Below are positions 39,300 to 47,318 of a stretch of 64,000 nt of DNA, piece after piece. A program made the translations under genes and the position numbers. Below the pieces are notes generated by a model, which worked only from the letters and a program-made list of their open reading frames with translations, made no database searches and was not told the DNA's origin. Where the stretch lies: positions 1 to 64,000 of the forward strand of contig CAJULK010000003.1 in assembly GCA_910587455.1 (NCBI GenBank), given 5' to 3'. Within the stretch, counting starts at the first letter, position 1; every line of letters begins with the position of its first letter. This DNA is from an uncultured Christensenellaceae bacterium. GTDB taxonomy: Bacteria > Bacillota > Clostridia > Christensenellales > Pumilibacteraceae.

Positions 39300-39950
39300 A
39301 TGAAAAACAACGACAAAGCCACCAATACGGTCTTTCTGCAAGGGCGGATAGGTTCGCCTATAGAATATTCGCACGATCTGTACGGCGAAAGATTCTATGA
39401 GTTCAAGCTCGACGTACCGAGACTTTCCGAACATCTCGACGAGATCCCCGTGACTGTTTCGGAATCGCTCGTGCAAGAGCTTGCCGAAAACATGCAGGTC
39501 GCGGTGGTCGGACAGTTTCGCAGTTTCAACCGTCCTGACGGAGAACGGTCGAGGCTTATACTGAGCGTTTTCGCACGCGAGATCACGCCTCCGCAAAACG
39601 ACGTCAATCCGAACAGTGCCGAACTTATCGGATACATTTGCAAACCGCCTATATACCGCACGACTCCGTTTAACCGCGAGATATGCGACGTACTGCTTGC
39701 CGTAAACCGTGCGTATTCCAAATCCGACTACATACCGTGCATCGCTTGGGGCAAGAACGCTAGACTCATTAAAAATGCGCCCGTCGGGCAAAAGCTTGAA
39801 GTGTCGGGAAGAATACAGTCGCGTCAGTATACCAAGCGCATGGATGACGGGAGTGCGGAAATACGTACGGCTTACGAATTTTCCATAGGCGCCGTCGAGT
39901 TTTTGCGCAAGGAGAGCGAAGTGGCTTCGACTTCCGACGAAGAAGGCTGA
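39300..39950 (+). CDS. Two-domain single-stranded DNA-binding-like protein
   Basis: The 216-aa product seems to contain two OB-fold regions. Residues 8-95 (NTVFLQGRIGSPIEYSHDLYGERFYEFKLDV..QVAVVGQFRSF) and residues 108-205 (AELIGYICKPPIYRTTPFNREICDVLLAVNR..DYIPCIAWGKNARLIKNAPVGQKLEVSGRIQ) each resemble an SSB domain. The second is the more convincing. Such proteins occur in Clostridia apart from the canonical SSB and lack the acidic DDDIPF-type tail, as here (ends ASTSDEEG). AGGAG is 8 nt before the ATG. A role in DNA metabolism is inferred from the fold. Confidence 0.78.
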   Translation: MKNNDKATNTVFLQGRIGSPIEYSHDLYGERFYEFKLDVPRLSEHLDEIPVTVSESLVQELAENMQVAVVGQFRSFNRPDGERSRLILSVFAREITPPQNDVNPNSAELIGYICKPPIYRTTPFNREICDVLLAVNRAYSKSDYIPCIAWGKNARLIKNAPVGQKLEVSGRIQSRQYTKRMDDGSAEIRTAYEFSIGAVEFLRKESEVASTSDEEG

Positions 39951-39990
39951 ACAGAACGTAGTATTCGGTTCGTAAATTACGGTGCAAGAC

Positions 39991-40025
39991 AAAAGCATTG
40001 CGGAAGATCCGTCCGCAATGCTTTT
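39991..40025 (+). terminator. Terminator after the SSB-like gene
   Basis: AAAAGCATTGCGGA (39991-40004) pairs perfectly with TCCGCAATGCTTTT (40012-40025), with a 7-nt loop and five T. It can also serve the converging gene. Confidence 0.88.
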
Positions 40026-40054
40026 TCGATCGTTTGATATAAACTGCGCGTCGA

Positions 40055-42616
40055 TTACTGTTCTTTGAATCGGCGCTTTTTGTTGAGCCGCACTCGCGCG
40101 ACTATAATAAGCGCGAGAATTATCGTTACGAGCATTATCGCTATTGCGACGATGAGCACTATGTTTACGCCTTCGTACTTTATATGCGCTGTTTTGACAT
40201 AGCACGTCAGAGTGCCTCGCTCGGGATCGAGATATTTTATCTTGGTGTATTCCGCGGAAGAATCGTATGCGCCGACGACCTCGACTTTCGTGCCTGCGGG
40301 CAGTGTGACCGTAAGTTCCGTCTTACCGCTGTCCGAATAAGTCTTTGCGACGGTTACGCCTTTGTATTCGACTATCTCGGCGTTGTATGCGGGTCGAATG
40401 AAATTGGGTTCATAGCCGTTGAGACTGAAGTTGGACGCAAATATGAATCCTTCGTAATTTCCGTCTATTTCGAGTCTGTACCAAAGGTTGCCGTATTCGT
40501 CCGTAAACGAATCGACGAAACTCAGCATTTCGAAGTTTCGGTCGCGGTTTACCGCTTCGTACCCTTTGACGAGCGGCGATTTGGGACTCGGATATTTGTA
40601 GACGGGCGTGGAGTTGTTATAAACCGTTCCGACTTTGGACGGCGGATCGGAATAGGGCAGCGGCGCGGACAGCGCCGATTTATAAACGTAACCGACTTTG
40701 AGTTTACTGTCCTCGCCGTCATCGAACAGAACGAGCGAGTATTCGCGCGAATCCGCTGTTTCGTATTCGGCGACAATCACGTTTTTGCCTTTTTCTATCG
40801 TGAATATCGGTTGCGTCTCCATGGGCAGAGAGTATACCTCGGCGGAAAACAGTGCGGTGCGGATAAGTCCGTCGGCATGATTTTCGGGCGTGTTGTCGTT
40901 GGCTTTGTCCGGCACTTTATAATCGCCGTCTATCAGCTTGGGTTCGAATCCTTCGCAGTCTATCTTGCCCGAAAATATACGGTGTTTGAAAGTATCGACA
41001 ATAACGACGTCGCCGTAGTTTACGAACGCATTTTGAACGGTGGAAAGAAGTATCTGTCCGCTCGAAAACCCGAGGCTGTACCGCTTGCCGTCGAGAGTCA
41101 TTGTAATGTCCGATCGCAAAAATTTGCCGTCGCCGTTTTTCTTTGCGCAGCTTATTCCGTCGGGCGAAAGAAGATAAACGGACCCGTCGAGGTCAACCGT
41201 AAGCGAGAACGAATCGGACGGCGCTTCGCAGTAATCTTTTTCGGTATATGAATCGCCGACCGCTTCGAACTTGTAAACGTTTGAATCGCCGAGCGCATAA
41301 ACGCTTTCGTGCCCGATGCCGAGCGCAATGGCTTTGTACGCTGTCGCGCTTATGTTTACGGGAACCCCGCCGTTTTCGGACAGCCACAAGCCGTTGTTCG
41401 CGAGTATATACAGCCGTTTCTCGCTGTCTACGAGTATCTGTTTTACGGTAACTCCGCTCTCGTTAAGCGTTATCGCGCGCGAGAACTTTCCGTCGGCGGT
41501 GAATATGCCTATTTCGTTATAGCTGTGCGCCACGTACAGCGTGCCGGAGCTGTCGCACGCTACGGATACGGGATTGTTGAAAATGCGTTCCGTAAGCACG
41601 GACGAATTGCCGTATTCCGCCACTCTGCCGTTCATGCTGTCGGCAACGAAAAGGGTGGACTTCTTGACGGCGGCGCCGGTGGGCATATAGAAAAATCCGT
41701 CGGCACCGCTCGCCGCGGCAAACATGACCGAATCGGTTTTCAGATCGGTCGATATGGCATGCAGCGCGTTGAGCGAGTCGAGCGCATACACGTACTCGCC
41801 GTGCGCGTAGACGCAAGCGATGCTCGCACCGTCGGTCGAAAACTTTTCGGCGAGTCCGCCGCCGGATACGGTATAGCCCGTTAAACGGTCGCGCGTAAGC
41901 GTGTACAAAACCGCCTCTCCGTCAGCTGCGGTCATAGAGTAAATACTGTCCGTTCGAAGAACGACGTTCAGTTCGCCGTGCTCGGAAACCGAACATATAT
42001 CCTGTTTGTTTTTGAACAGCGCCGAATCGGTAGCCACATATATGCCCGACTTGGTTGCTGCGATCGCAGAAGCGTCTATGCGCGGATGTTCGGCGGAGTA
42101 GAGCGCTGTTACGGTGTAATCGGAAAACTCGGTTTCGCCGCCGATTTGTGCGGTTACGATCTTGTCGTTCGAAACGGCGTAGAGTTTGCCGCCGGCGCCG
42201 TCGATATCGAAGTCCGAAATAACGCCCGGATATTCGAAAAGGGCGTCGCCGTCCGAACGGGCGTGGATCACGCCGTTTTCGAGAGTGTAAAGTGTGCCGT
42301 CCGTGCGGAACGCTTTGTCCGCGGCGATCCCAGCGTACGCGCCGTCAGGCTCTACGAAATACTTGTCCGTAGTCGAAGATTTCGAAATAGTTTTGATCCC
42401 GTCGCCGTCGCAAACCAAAAGTCCGCTATCATCGGCGAACACGGATACGGGATCGTCGAAATAGTGGTAGTTCACGTCCGAATCGACGGTCACGGGCGTA
42501 AGCGCAACCGATCCCGTTTCGGCTGCGAAAGCAGGGGAGTCGTTGTCGGCAAAAACCGCTGCCGTCGCAAAAATCGCGAGCATTGTTATCGTAGTGATTA
42601 ACGGCGATTTTTTCAT
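40055..42616 (-). CDS. Exported beta-propeller protein with SH3-like domains and C-terminal anchor
   Basis: The 853-aa product has a signal peptide ending SPAFA/AE. A long region of NHL/propeller-like strands follows (FDDPVSVFADDSGLLVCDG, FNNPVSVACDSSGTLYVAHSYNEIGIFTADG, STLFVADSMNGRVAEYG). Two SH3-like regions come next (about 640-810, VYKYPSPKSPLVKGYEAVNRD.., WYRLEIDGNYEGFIFASNF). One membrane segment near the C terminus (IVLIVAIAIMLVTIILALIIVA) ends in a short basic tail. The layout, exported with one C-terminal anchor, matches the 1154-aa protein, so both probably stay on the cell surface. The ATG at 42616 is exactly 6 nt from the -10 box, predicting a leaderless message. Confidence 0.8.
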   Translation of the reverse strand: MKKSPLITTITMLAIFATAAVFADNDSPAFAAETGSVALTPVTVDSDVNYHYFDDPVSVFADDSGLLVCDGDGIKTISKSSTTDKYFVEPDGAYAGIAADKAFRTDGTLYTLENGVIHARSDGDALFEYPGVISDFDIDGAGGKLYAVSNDKIVTAQIGGETEFSDYTVTALYSAEHPRIDASAIAATKSGIYVATDSALFKNKQDICSVSEHGELNVVLRTDSIYSMTAADGEAVLYTLTRDRLTGYTVSGGGLAEKFSTDGASIACVYAHGEYVYALDSLNALHAISTDLKTDSVMFAAASGADGFFYMPTGAAVKKSTLFVADSMNGRVAEYGNSSVLTERIFNNPVSVACDSSGTLYVAHSYNEIGIFTADGKFSRAITLNESGVTVKQILVDSEKRLYILANNGLWLSENGGVPVNISATAYKAIALGIGHESVYALGDSNVYKFEAVGDSYTEKDYCEAPSDSFSLTVDLDGSVYLLSPDGISCAKKNGDGKFLRSDITMTLDGKRYSLGFSSGQILLSTVQNAFVNYGDVVIVDTFKHRIFSGKIDCEGFEPKLIDGDYKVPDKANDNTPENHADGLIRTALFSAEVYSLPMETQPIFTIEKGKNVIVAEYETADSREYSLVLFDDGEDSKLKVGYVYKSALSAPLPYSDPPSKVGTVYNNSTPVYKYPSPKSPLVKGYEAVNRDRNFEMLSFVDSFTDEYGNLWYRLEIDGNYEGFIFASNFSLNGYEPNFIRPAYNAEIVEYKGVTVAKTYSDSGKTELTVTLPAGTKVEVVGAYDSSAEYTKIKYLDPERGTLTCYVKTAHIKYEGVNIVLIVAIAIMLVTIILALIIVARVRLNKKRRFKEQ

Positions 42617-42622
42617 GCGAAT

Positions 42623-42651
42623 ATTGTACCACACCCTATAAAAAAAGTAAA
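42623..42651 (-). promoter_or_regulatory. Promoter of the beta-propeller protein, leaderless type
   Basis: On the minus strand TTTACT (42646-42651), a 17-bp spacer and TACAAT (42623-42628), then 6 nt (ATTCGC) to the ATG. Confidence 0.72.
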
Positions 42652-42747
42652 GGATTTTAACGGATATTGTCGAATCGCGTGCGGTCGCTTTGACATTCTG
42701 GTCAAATGTTACAAAAAAAATTATTTGAATTTATTCAAAATACCCCC

Positions 42748-42776
42748 TTTACAAGCCTAAAATTATATGCTATAAT
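42748..42776 (+). promoter_or_regulatory. Promoter of the ppx operon
   Basis: TTTACA (42748-42753), a 17-bp spacer and TATAAT (42771-42776). The predicted start is near 42783, giving a leader of about 54 nt. Confidence 0.75.
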
Positions 42777-42785
42777 ATGTGTATA

Positions 42786-42823
42786 ACATAACAAAATGGG
42801 GTTATGTAGCTTATTCGACCCCG
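42786..42823 (+). promoter_or_regulatory. Two mutually exclusive hairpins in the ppx leader
   Basis: ACATAAC (42786-42792) pairs with GTTATGT (42801-42807). TGGGGT (42797-42802) pairs with ACCCCG (42818-42823). They share bases 42801-42802, so only one can form. The second ends directly before the AAGGTGA ribosome binding site. No T run follows, so control of translation rather than termination would be expected. Confidence 0.4.
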
Positions 42824-42836
42824 AAAGGTGAGCAAC

Positions 42837-44348
42837 TTGAACAACATTGCTATTATAGATTTAGGCTCTAATTCCGCACGTCTTGTGCTTGCGCACGTTA
42901 TCAACGATAATTATTTCGTTGTATATGACGAACTGAAAGAAAGCGTGCGTTTGGCTCAGGATATGGATCGCGACGGATACCTTAAACAGGCTCGAATCGC
43001 ACAGGCGGTAAAAACGCTAAAAATGTTCCGCAAGCTGTGCGACGCCAACAATGTCGATAAGATTTACGCATTCGCAACCAATGCGGTGAGAAAGGCAAAG
43101 AACCAACGCAGTTTTCTCGAAGAAATAAATACCGTTTGCGGATTCAAGATGGACGTGCTAACAGAAGAGCGCGAAGCCACACAGATATATTACGGTGTGA
43201 TAAACTCGCTCGAGATTCCCAAAGGCGTCATTTTGGATATATCGGGTTCGTCTACCCAGCTCATACAGTACAACAGACGAACGATACTCAACCGCGTCAG
43301 TCTGCCGATAGGCACTATGAACCTTTCTGTGCTGTTCAACGAGAACACGACCCCGCTTCAACAGTCGCAAATGATAGAAACGTATATGCGCGATCAGTTT
43401 GCGGGAATCGAGTGGCTGAAAGAACTCGATCCCGAGTACAAGCTCATCGGCGTGGGCGGATCGTTCCGCAATCTTGCGAGCATAGTTCAGCGCATAGAAA
43501 AATACCCGCTTTCAATGGTGCACAACTATCGTATCGGTCCCGAAACTTTTGATAAAGTTTACAACATGATAAAGGTGCTCGACGTCGAAAAACGCTCCAA
43601 AATAAAAGGGCTTTCCGCGCAGCGCGCCGATATTTTCTGCGCGGCGCTGTCGAGCATTAAGAGCCTTATGAACTGTACCGAATTCGACGAGATAGTCGTA
43701 TCTGGCTCGGGCATCCGCGAAGGGTTCATGTTCAATCACGCAATGCCCGTCACGGTGGAAAAGCCTATTGCGGATATACTCGGATATTCCATGTATACGC
43801 GGTTATACTACGACGGGTTGAACATACCGCACGCAGAGCATGTGTGCAACCTTGCCATACAGCTTTACAAGCAATTGAGAGTGCTTCACAAACTCCCCAG
43901 ACAGTACGTGCGCGTTTTGCGTATCGCGTCGCTTCTTCACGAGTCGGGGATGCGTATAAACTTTTACAATCATCACAAGCATTCGGCATATTCGATAATG
44001 AACTCCAATCTTTACGGCGTGTCGCACCGCGATCTCGTGCTCGCGGCATTTGTGGTGCGCAGTTACTATCTCGACGATCTTTCGGTTGCCGAATGGAATA
44101 AGTATGCCGGTATCGTCAAGGAAGAGGATCTCGTAGCGGTCATGCGGCTCGCCGTTATACTGCGCATAGCCGATTCGCTCGACCGTTCGATGTCCGGTTC
44201 GGTAAAGTCTATAAACTGCGACGTGCTCGGCGATTCCGTCATCATGAAGACGGAGGTCGAGGGCGATTGTTCGCTCGAAATCAAAGACGCGCTTTCCGCC
44301 GGTGCGGATTTTGCTCGCGCATACAGAAAGAATCTTGAAATATTATGA
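42837..44348 (+). CDS. ppx: Ppx/GppA phosphatase with HD domain
   Basis: The 503-aa product is an exopolyphosphatase/guanosine pentaphosphatase-type protein. The ASKHA half shows IAIIDLGSNSARLVLAHV, FATNAVRKAKNQ, ILDISGSSTQLIQYN (about 130-145) and LIGVGGSFRN. The C-terminal half (about 310-490) is HD-type: LLHESGMRINFYNHHKHSAYSI and AVILRIADSLDRS. It degrades polyphosphate or pppGpp. The TTG at 42837 is chosen because AAGGTGA lies 5 nt upstream; an upstream GTG at 42828 is itself inside that ribosome binding site. It overlaps maf by about 14 nt. Confidence 0.9.
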   Translation: MNNIAIIDLGSNSARLVLAHVINDNYFVVYDELKESVRLAQDMDRDGYLKQARIAQAVKTLKMFRKLCDANNVDKIYAFATNAVRKAKNQRSFLEEINTVCGFKMDVLTEEREATQIYYGVINSLEIPKGVILDISGSSTQLIQYNRRTILNRVSLPIGTMNLSVLFNENTTPLQQSQMIETYMRDQFAGIEWLKELDPEYKLIGVGGSFRNLASIVQRIEKYPLSMVHNYRIGPETFDKVYNMIKVLDVEKRSKIKGLSAQRADIFCAALSSIKSLMNCTEFDEIVVSGSGIREGFMFNHAMPVTVEKPIADILGYSMYTRLYYDGLNIPHAEHVCNLAIQLYKQLRVLHKLPRQYVRVLRIASLLHESGMRINFYNHHKHSAYSIMNSNLYGVSHRDLVLAAFVVRSYYLDDLSVAEWNKYAGIVKEEDLVAVMRLAVILRIADSLDRSMSGSVKSINCDVLGDSVIMKTEVEGDCSLEIKDALSAGADFARAYRKNLEIL

Positions 44349-44922
44349 CGTTGTTCTCGCAACGACGTCGCCGCGCCGCCGCGAGCTGATAAAAAAAATC
44401 GAATGTGTGCGTCCTATATTCGTCGCTACCGACGCCGAAGAAGCAGTGCTCGGTTCGGCGCTCGAAACCGCGGAGACCAACGCGCGCATAAAAGGCGGGA
44501 TCGCAGCTGCGAATACGCCGTTGCCGGTGCTCGCTTTCGATACGGTGGTAGGTATAGCCGACAAAGTTTTAGGTAAACCCAAAAACCGTGATGATGCCGT
44601 AGCCATGTTCCGAACGCTGTGCGGCGCGGTGCACGAGGTGGTAACCGCCGTATATTTGCGCGTCGGAAAAAAAATTATCGTAAAATCCGAAAAAACTTCT
44701 GTCGAATTCGGTGCATTTGACGCGGATTCGGTGTATAATTATATCGACAGCGGCGCGCCGTACGACAAGGCGGGCGGCTACAATATAGACGACGCGGCGA
44801 TAAAGCCGCTTATCAAGCGGTTCGACGGCGATTATTACAACGTAGTCGGGTTGCCCGTCGCACTTACCGAAAAACTTATCGAGGAGAATTTGATTTATGG
44901 CGAAAATGGATATAGCGATTGA
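44335..44922 (+). CDS. maf: Maf-like nucleoside triphosphate pyrophosphatase
   Basis: The 195-aa product is a Maf-family pyrophosphatase that hydrolyses dTTP/UTP or modified nucleotides. The N terminus VLATTSPRRRELIKKI, VLAFDTVVGIADKVLGKPK with the catalytic Asp, VHEVVTAVYL and the C-terminal GAPYDKAGGYNIDD and VVGLPVALTEKL are all family blocks. TTG at 44335 is the best start: it opens on KYYDVVLATTSPRR at the usual position, whereas an upstream frame start at 44302 lies deep in ppx. The end overlaps the mreB-like gene by 26 nt. Confidence 0.9.
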   Translation: MKYYDVVLATTSPRRRELIKKIECVRPIFVATDAEEAVLGSALETAETNARIKGGIAAANTPLPVLAFDTVVGIADKVLGKPKNRDDAVAMFRTLCGAVHEVVTAVYLRVGKKIIVKSEKTSVEFGAFDADSVYNYIDSGAPYDKAGGYNIDDAAIKPLIKRFDGDYYNVVGLPVALTEKLIEENLIYGENGYSD

Positions 44923-45910
44923 CCTCGGAACTTCGTTCACGTCGATTTTCGTGTCCGGAAACGGTATAGTGTTGCACGAACCGTCGGTGATCGCGTACTA
45001 CGACAACGGCGGCAGGCGCAGTCTCCGCGCTGTCGGCAGCGAAGCGTATTTTATGCTCGGCAAGTCGCCCGAAAAGACAAAGGTCGTATGTCCGATAGTC
45101 GACGGAGTGATAAAAGACCGCGACGCGTGCGCCGTCATGCTCGGCGAGTTCGTCAAAAAAATACTGCCCGAATCGTATTTGTTCAAACCGAGTATACGCG
45201 CCGTGCTCGGCGTGCCTACGGGGCTCAGCGTGGACGAGCGCAAAATGTACGAGGACGTGCTTATGCGCTCGGGCGTAGACGACGTGACCATGATCAACAA
45301 CATCATGCTCTCCGCTATCGGGATCGAATTGCCCGTAACGTCGGCGTTCGGCGGGATCGTGGCGTCTATAGGCGGCGGAGGAACGGAGATAGGCGTTATC
45401 GGGCTGAGCGGTATAGTTACGGGCTGTTCCATTAACGTGGGCGGCGATATGATAGACCGTGCGCTCATGGACAGGATATGCGGGAAGAACAAGCTCAGTC
45501 TGGGCAAGGCGTCGGTAAGAAATCTGAAAGAGCGCATAGCGAGCCTTATTCGCAACGACTGCGCCGCGGTCACCGTGAGCGGAATAGATATGGATACAAA
45601 AAACATACGCACGCAAACGCTTTCGGCGGACGAGCTTTACGGCACCGTGTACGATTACTACGCGAGCATTATCGAAGCGGTGGCAAAAGTGATAAATTCG
45701 TGCTCGCCGGCTGTTGCCGCGGAAATTTACAAAAACGGAATTAACGTGGTGGGCGGCGGCGCCAAGATCCCGGGGCTTGCCAATATTATGAGCGCAGGCT
45801 TGGGAATACGCGTAAACGTTTCTTTGTCGCCGGAGTTTGCGGCGGTATCGGGCGGCGGCAAGCTGTTGTCCGACGGCGTGCTTCTCGACGAGATAGAACG
45901 TCACCAATAA
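44897..45910 (+). CDS. mreB: MreB-family rod-shape protein
   Basis: The 337-aa product is an actin-like MreB homologue that guides lateral wall growth. The phosphate-1 loop DIAIDLGTSFTSIFV, GIVLHEPSVIAYY, VCPIVDGVIKDRDAC, VLGVPTGLSVDERK, IASIGGGGTEIGVIGLSG (phosphate 2) and VVGGGAKIPGLANIMS (adenosine motif) are all in place. It ends VLLDEIERHQ. The ATG is inside the end of maf. It precedes minD-minE and the M50 protease, matching the mre-min-spoIVF order of Firmicutes, though mreC and mreD are absent here. Confidence 0.92.
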   Translation: MAKMDIAIDLGTSFTSIFVSGNGIVLHEPSVIAYYDNGGRRSLRAVGSEAYFMLGKSPEKTKVVCPIVDGVIKDRDACAVMLGEFVKKILPESYLFKPSIRAVLGVPTGLSVDERKMYEDVLMRSGVDDVTMINNIMLSAIGIELPVTSAFGGIVASIGGGGTEIGVIGLSGIVTGCSINVGGDMIDRALMDRICGKNKLSLGKASVRNLKERIASLIRNDCAAVTVSGIDMDTKNIRTQTLSADELYGTVYDYYASIIEAVAKVINSCSPAVAAEIYKNGINVVGGGAKIPGLANIMSAGLGIRVNVSLSPEFAAVSGGGKLLSDGVLLDEIERHQ

Positions 45911-45977
45911 GGCATTATTCCGTAAAGTTCGGGGCATACGCAGGTAAGTATGTGCCCACTATATTTTGACAAACGAC

Positions 45978-46011
45978 AAAACCGTACAAATTTCCGCTTG
46001 CACGGTTTTTT
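45978..46011 (+). terminator. Terminator of mreB, overlapping the minD promoter
   Basis: AAAACCGT (45978-45985) and ACGGTTTT (46002-46009) form an 8-bp stem with a loop and a run of six T. The right arm overlaps the -35 box of minD. Confidence 0.6.
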
Positions 46012-46026
46012 GTTTGGCGGTATAAT
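45998..46026 (+). promoter_or_regulatory. Promoter of minD, near-leaderless
   Basis: TTGCAC (45998-46003), a 17-bp spacer and TATAAT (46021-46026). The ATG at 46035 is 8 nt further, with no ribosome binding site between. Confidence 0.68.
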
Positions 46027-46034
46027 TATTCGGT

Positions 46035-46784
46035 ATGAAGAGTATCGTGATCACATCCGGCAAAGGCGGCGTCGGAAAAACGACGGTTACGGCGGGTTTG
46101 GGACGGGCGCTTGCCGCGCTCGGCAACCGCGTCGTTCTTATGGACGCCGATTTCGGGCTTAACAATCTCGATGTCGTGATGGGACTCGAAAACCGCGTTG
46201 TTTACGATATCGCCGACGTTATAAACAACCGCTGCCGAGTCCGTCAGGCGCTAGTGGAAAGCGACGTGAGAAACTTGTTTCTTTTGCCGTCGGCGCACGG
46301 CTATCTCGGCGATAAGGTAACGTCGCAGAACTTAAAGTTGATCCTCGGCGGTTTGTCCGTCACTTTCGATTATGCGCTTGTTGACTGTCCGGCGGGAATA
46401 GAAGCGGGGTTCAGGCGCGCAGTAGGCGCGTGCGAGCGCGCGGCAGTGGTAACGACGCCGCATATAAGCGCATTGCGCGACGCGAACAAAGTGGTCAATC
46501 TTTTGTCGTCGTACGGCATCGTGCCGACGCTTGTCGTCAACCGAGTGCGCGGCGACCTGCTCGCAGACGGCAAAATCCCGAGCATAAAAGAAATATCCGA
46601 AATTCTTAAAGCGGAAGTGGACGGGGTTATACCCGAAACGGACGGAGTGTACGGAACCATGCCTAAAAAACCGTTCGAACTGTTGGCAAAGCGAATACAT
46701 CTCGGCACGGGCGAACCGCTTGACCCCGCTGCGGGCTACCGCGGCATTTTCGGCGCGATAAGACGCAGATTCGGGAGGGGATAG
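46035..46784 (+). CDS. minD: Septum site-determining ATPase MinD
   Basis: The 249-aa product is the membrane-cycling MinD ATPase that positions division. The deviant Walker A KGGVGKTT is at 10-17, switch I LMDADFGLNNLDVVMGLENRVVYDI, switch II DYALVDCPAGIEAGFRRAVGAC, and the pocket VVNRVRGDL. The C-terminal membrane-targeting helix is FGAIRRRFGRG. The next gene is a minE-like gene 1 bp downstream. No minC is found in this window. Confidence 0.94.
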   Translation: MKSIVITSGKGGVGKTTVTAGLGRALAALGNRVVLMDADFGLNNLDVVMGLENRVVYDIADVINNRCRVRQALVESDVRNLFLLPSAHGYLGDKVTSQNLKLILGGLSVTFDYALVDCPAGIEAGFRRAVGACERAAVVTTPHISALRDANKVVNLLSSYGIVPTLVVNRVRGDLLADGKIPSIKEISEILKAEVDGVIPETDGVYGTMPKKPFELLAKRIHLGTGEPLDPAAGYRGIFGAIRRRFGRG

Positions 46785-46785
46785 G

Positions 46786-47016
46786 ATGGACATAGGGCGT
46801 ATTGCGCGCATGGTTGAAAGCGACGGTATAGGCGAACTAAAAAACACGCTTCGCGTTGCGCAAAGCGACGTCGCCGCGCTTTTGTGCGAGTTTATGGATG
46901 TAAAGAACCTCGATATGTCCGTCGAAAAGGAAGGCGACGAGTACAGGGTATATATTGCGGTATGCGCTCGCCGCATATACGAAGTGGGGAAAACGAGCGA
47001 ATCGGAGCGGTATTAA
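46786..47016 (+). CDS. minE: MinE-like topological specificity factor
   Basis: The 76-aa product begins right after minD. Residues 17-68 (ELKNTLRVAQSDVAALLCEFMDVKNLDMSVEKEGDEYRVYIAVCARRI) align in style with MinE: an anti-MinCD helix, then a helix plus two strands with a DxDxxxV-like turn. MinE drives pole-to-pole MinD oscillation. The assignment rests on position and pattern more than on strong identity. GGGAGGGG lies about 10 nt before the ATG. Confidence 0.75.
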   Translation: MDIGRIARMVESDGIGELKNTLRVAQSDVAALLCEFMDVKNLDMSVEKEGDEYRVYIAVCARRIYEVGKTSESERY

Positions 47017-47048
47017 ATATTTTGCGGATTGCGCACATATATTATAGC

Positions 47049-47318
47049 ATGGACAAATATTCGGGCTGTAATATTGTGGAAAGCGTGGTTGCCGCCGCGC
47101 CCGTGCCGCATAAAGAAAAAAAGAAAAGAAACGTGAAAGGTTTTTTCGTAAGACTTGCCGTAGCCGCAGTTTGCGTGGGAGTGATAGCGGCGGTGCGGTT
47201 TATTCCGATCGCGGCGTTCGAACAGGTCAGGTCTGTGCTTTACGATGTATTCTGCTACGACTTTTTCGGTCGCGGCGATTTGGGCAGCATGCCTATACTT
47301 AAATCTATAGGTGTATAA
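47049..47318 (+). CDS. Small single-pass membrane protein in the spoIVFA position
   Basis: The 89-aa product has a basic stretch (HKEKKKRNVK), one membrane segment (FFVRLAVAAVCVGVIAAVRFIPIAAF) and a short extracytoplasmic end (DVFCYDFFGRGDLGSMPILKSIGV). In Bacillus, spoIVFA lies between minD and spoIVFB and encodes the inhibitor or anchor of the protease. This gene has the same place and a single membrane helix but lacks the M23-like domain of SpoIVFA. It could be a reduced version; the name is not justified. It overlaps the protease gene by 8 nt. Confidence 0.6.
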   Translation: MDKYSGCNIVESVVAAAPVPHKEKKKRNVKGFFVRLAVAAVCVGVIAAVRFIPIAAFEQVRSVLYDVFCYDFFGRGDLGSMPILKSIGV

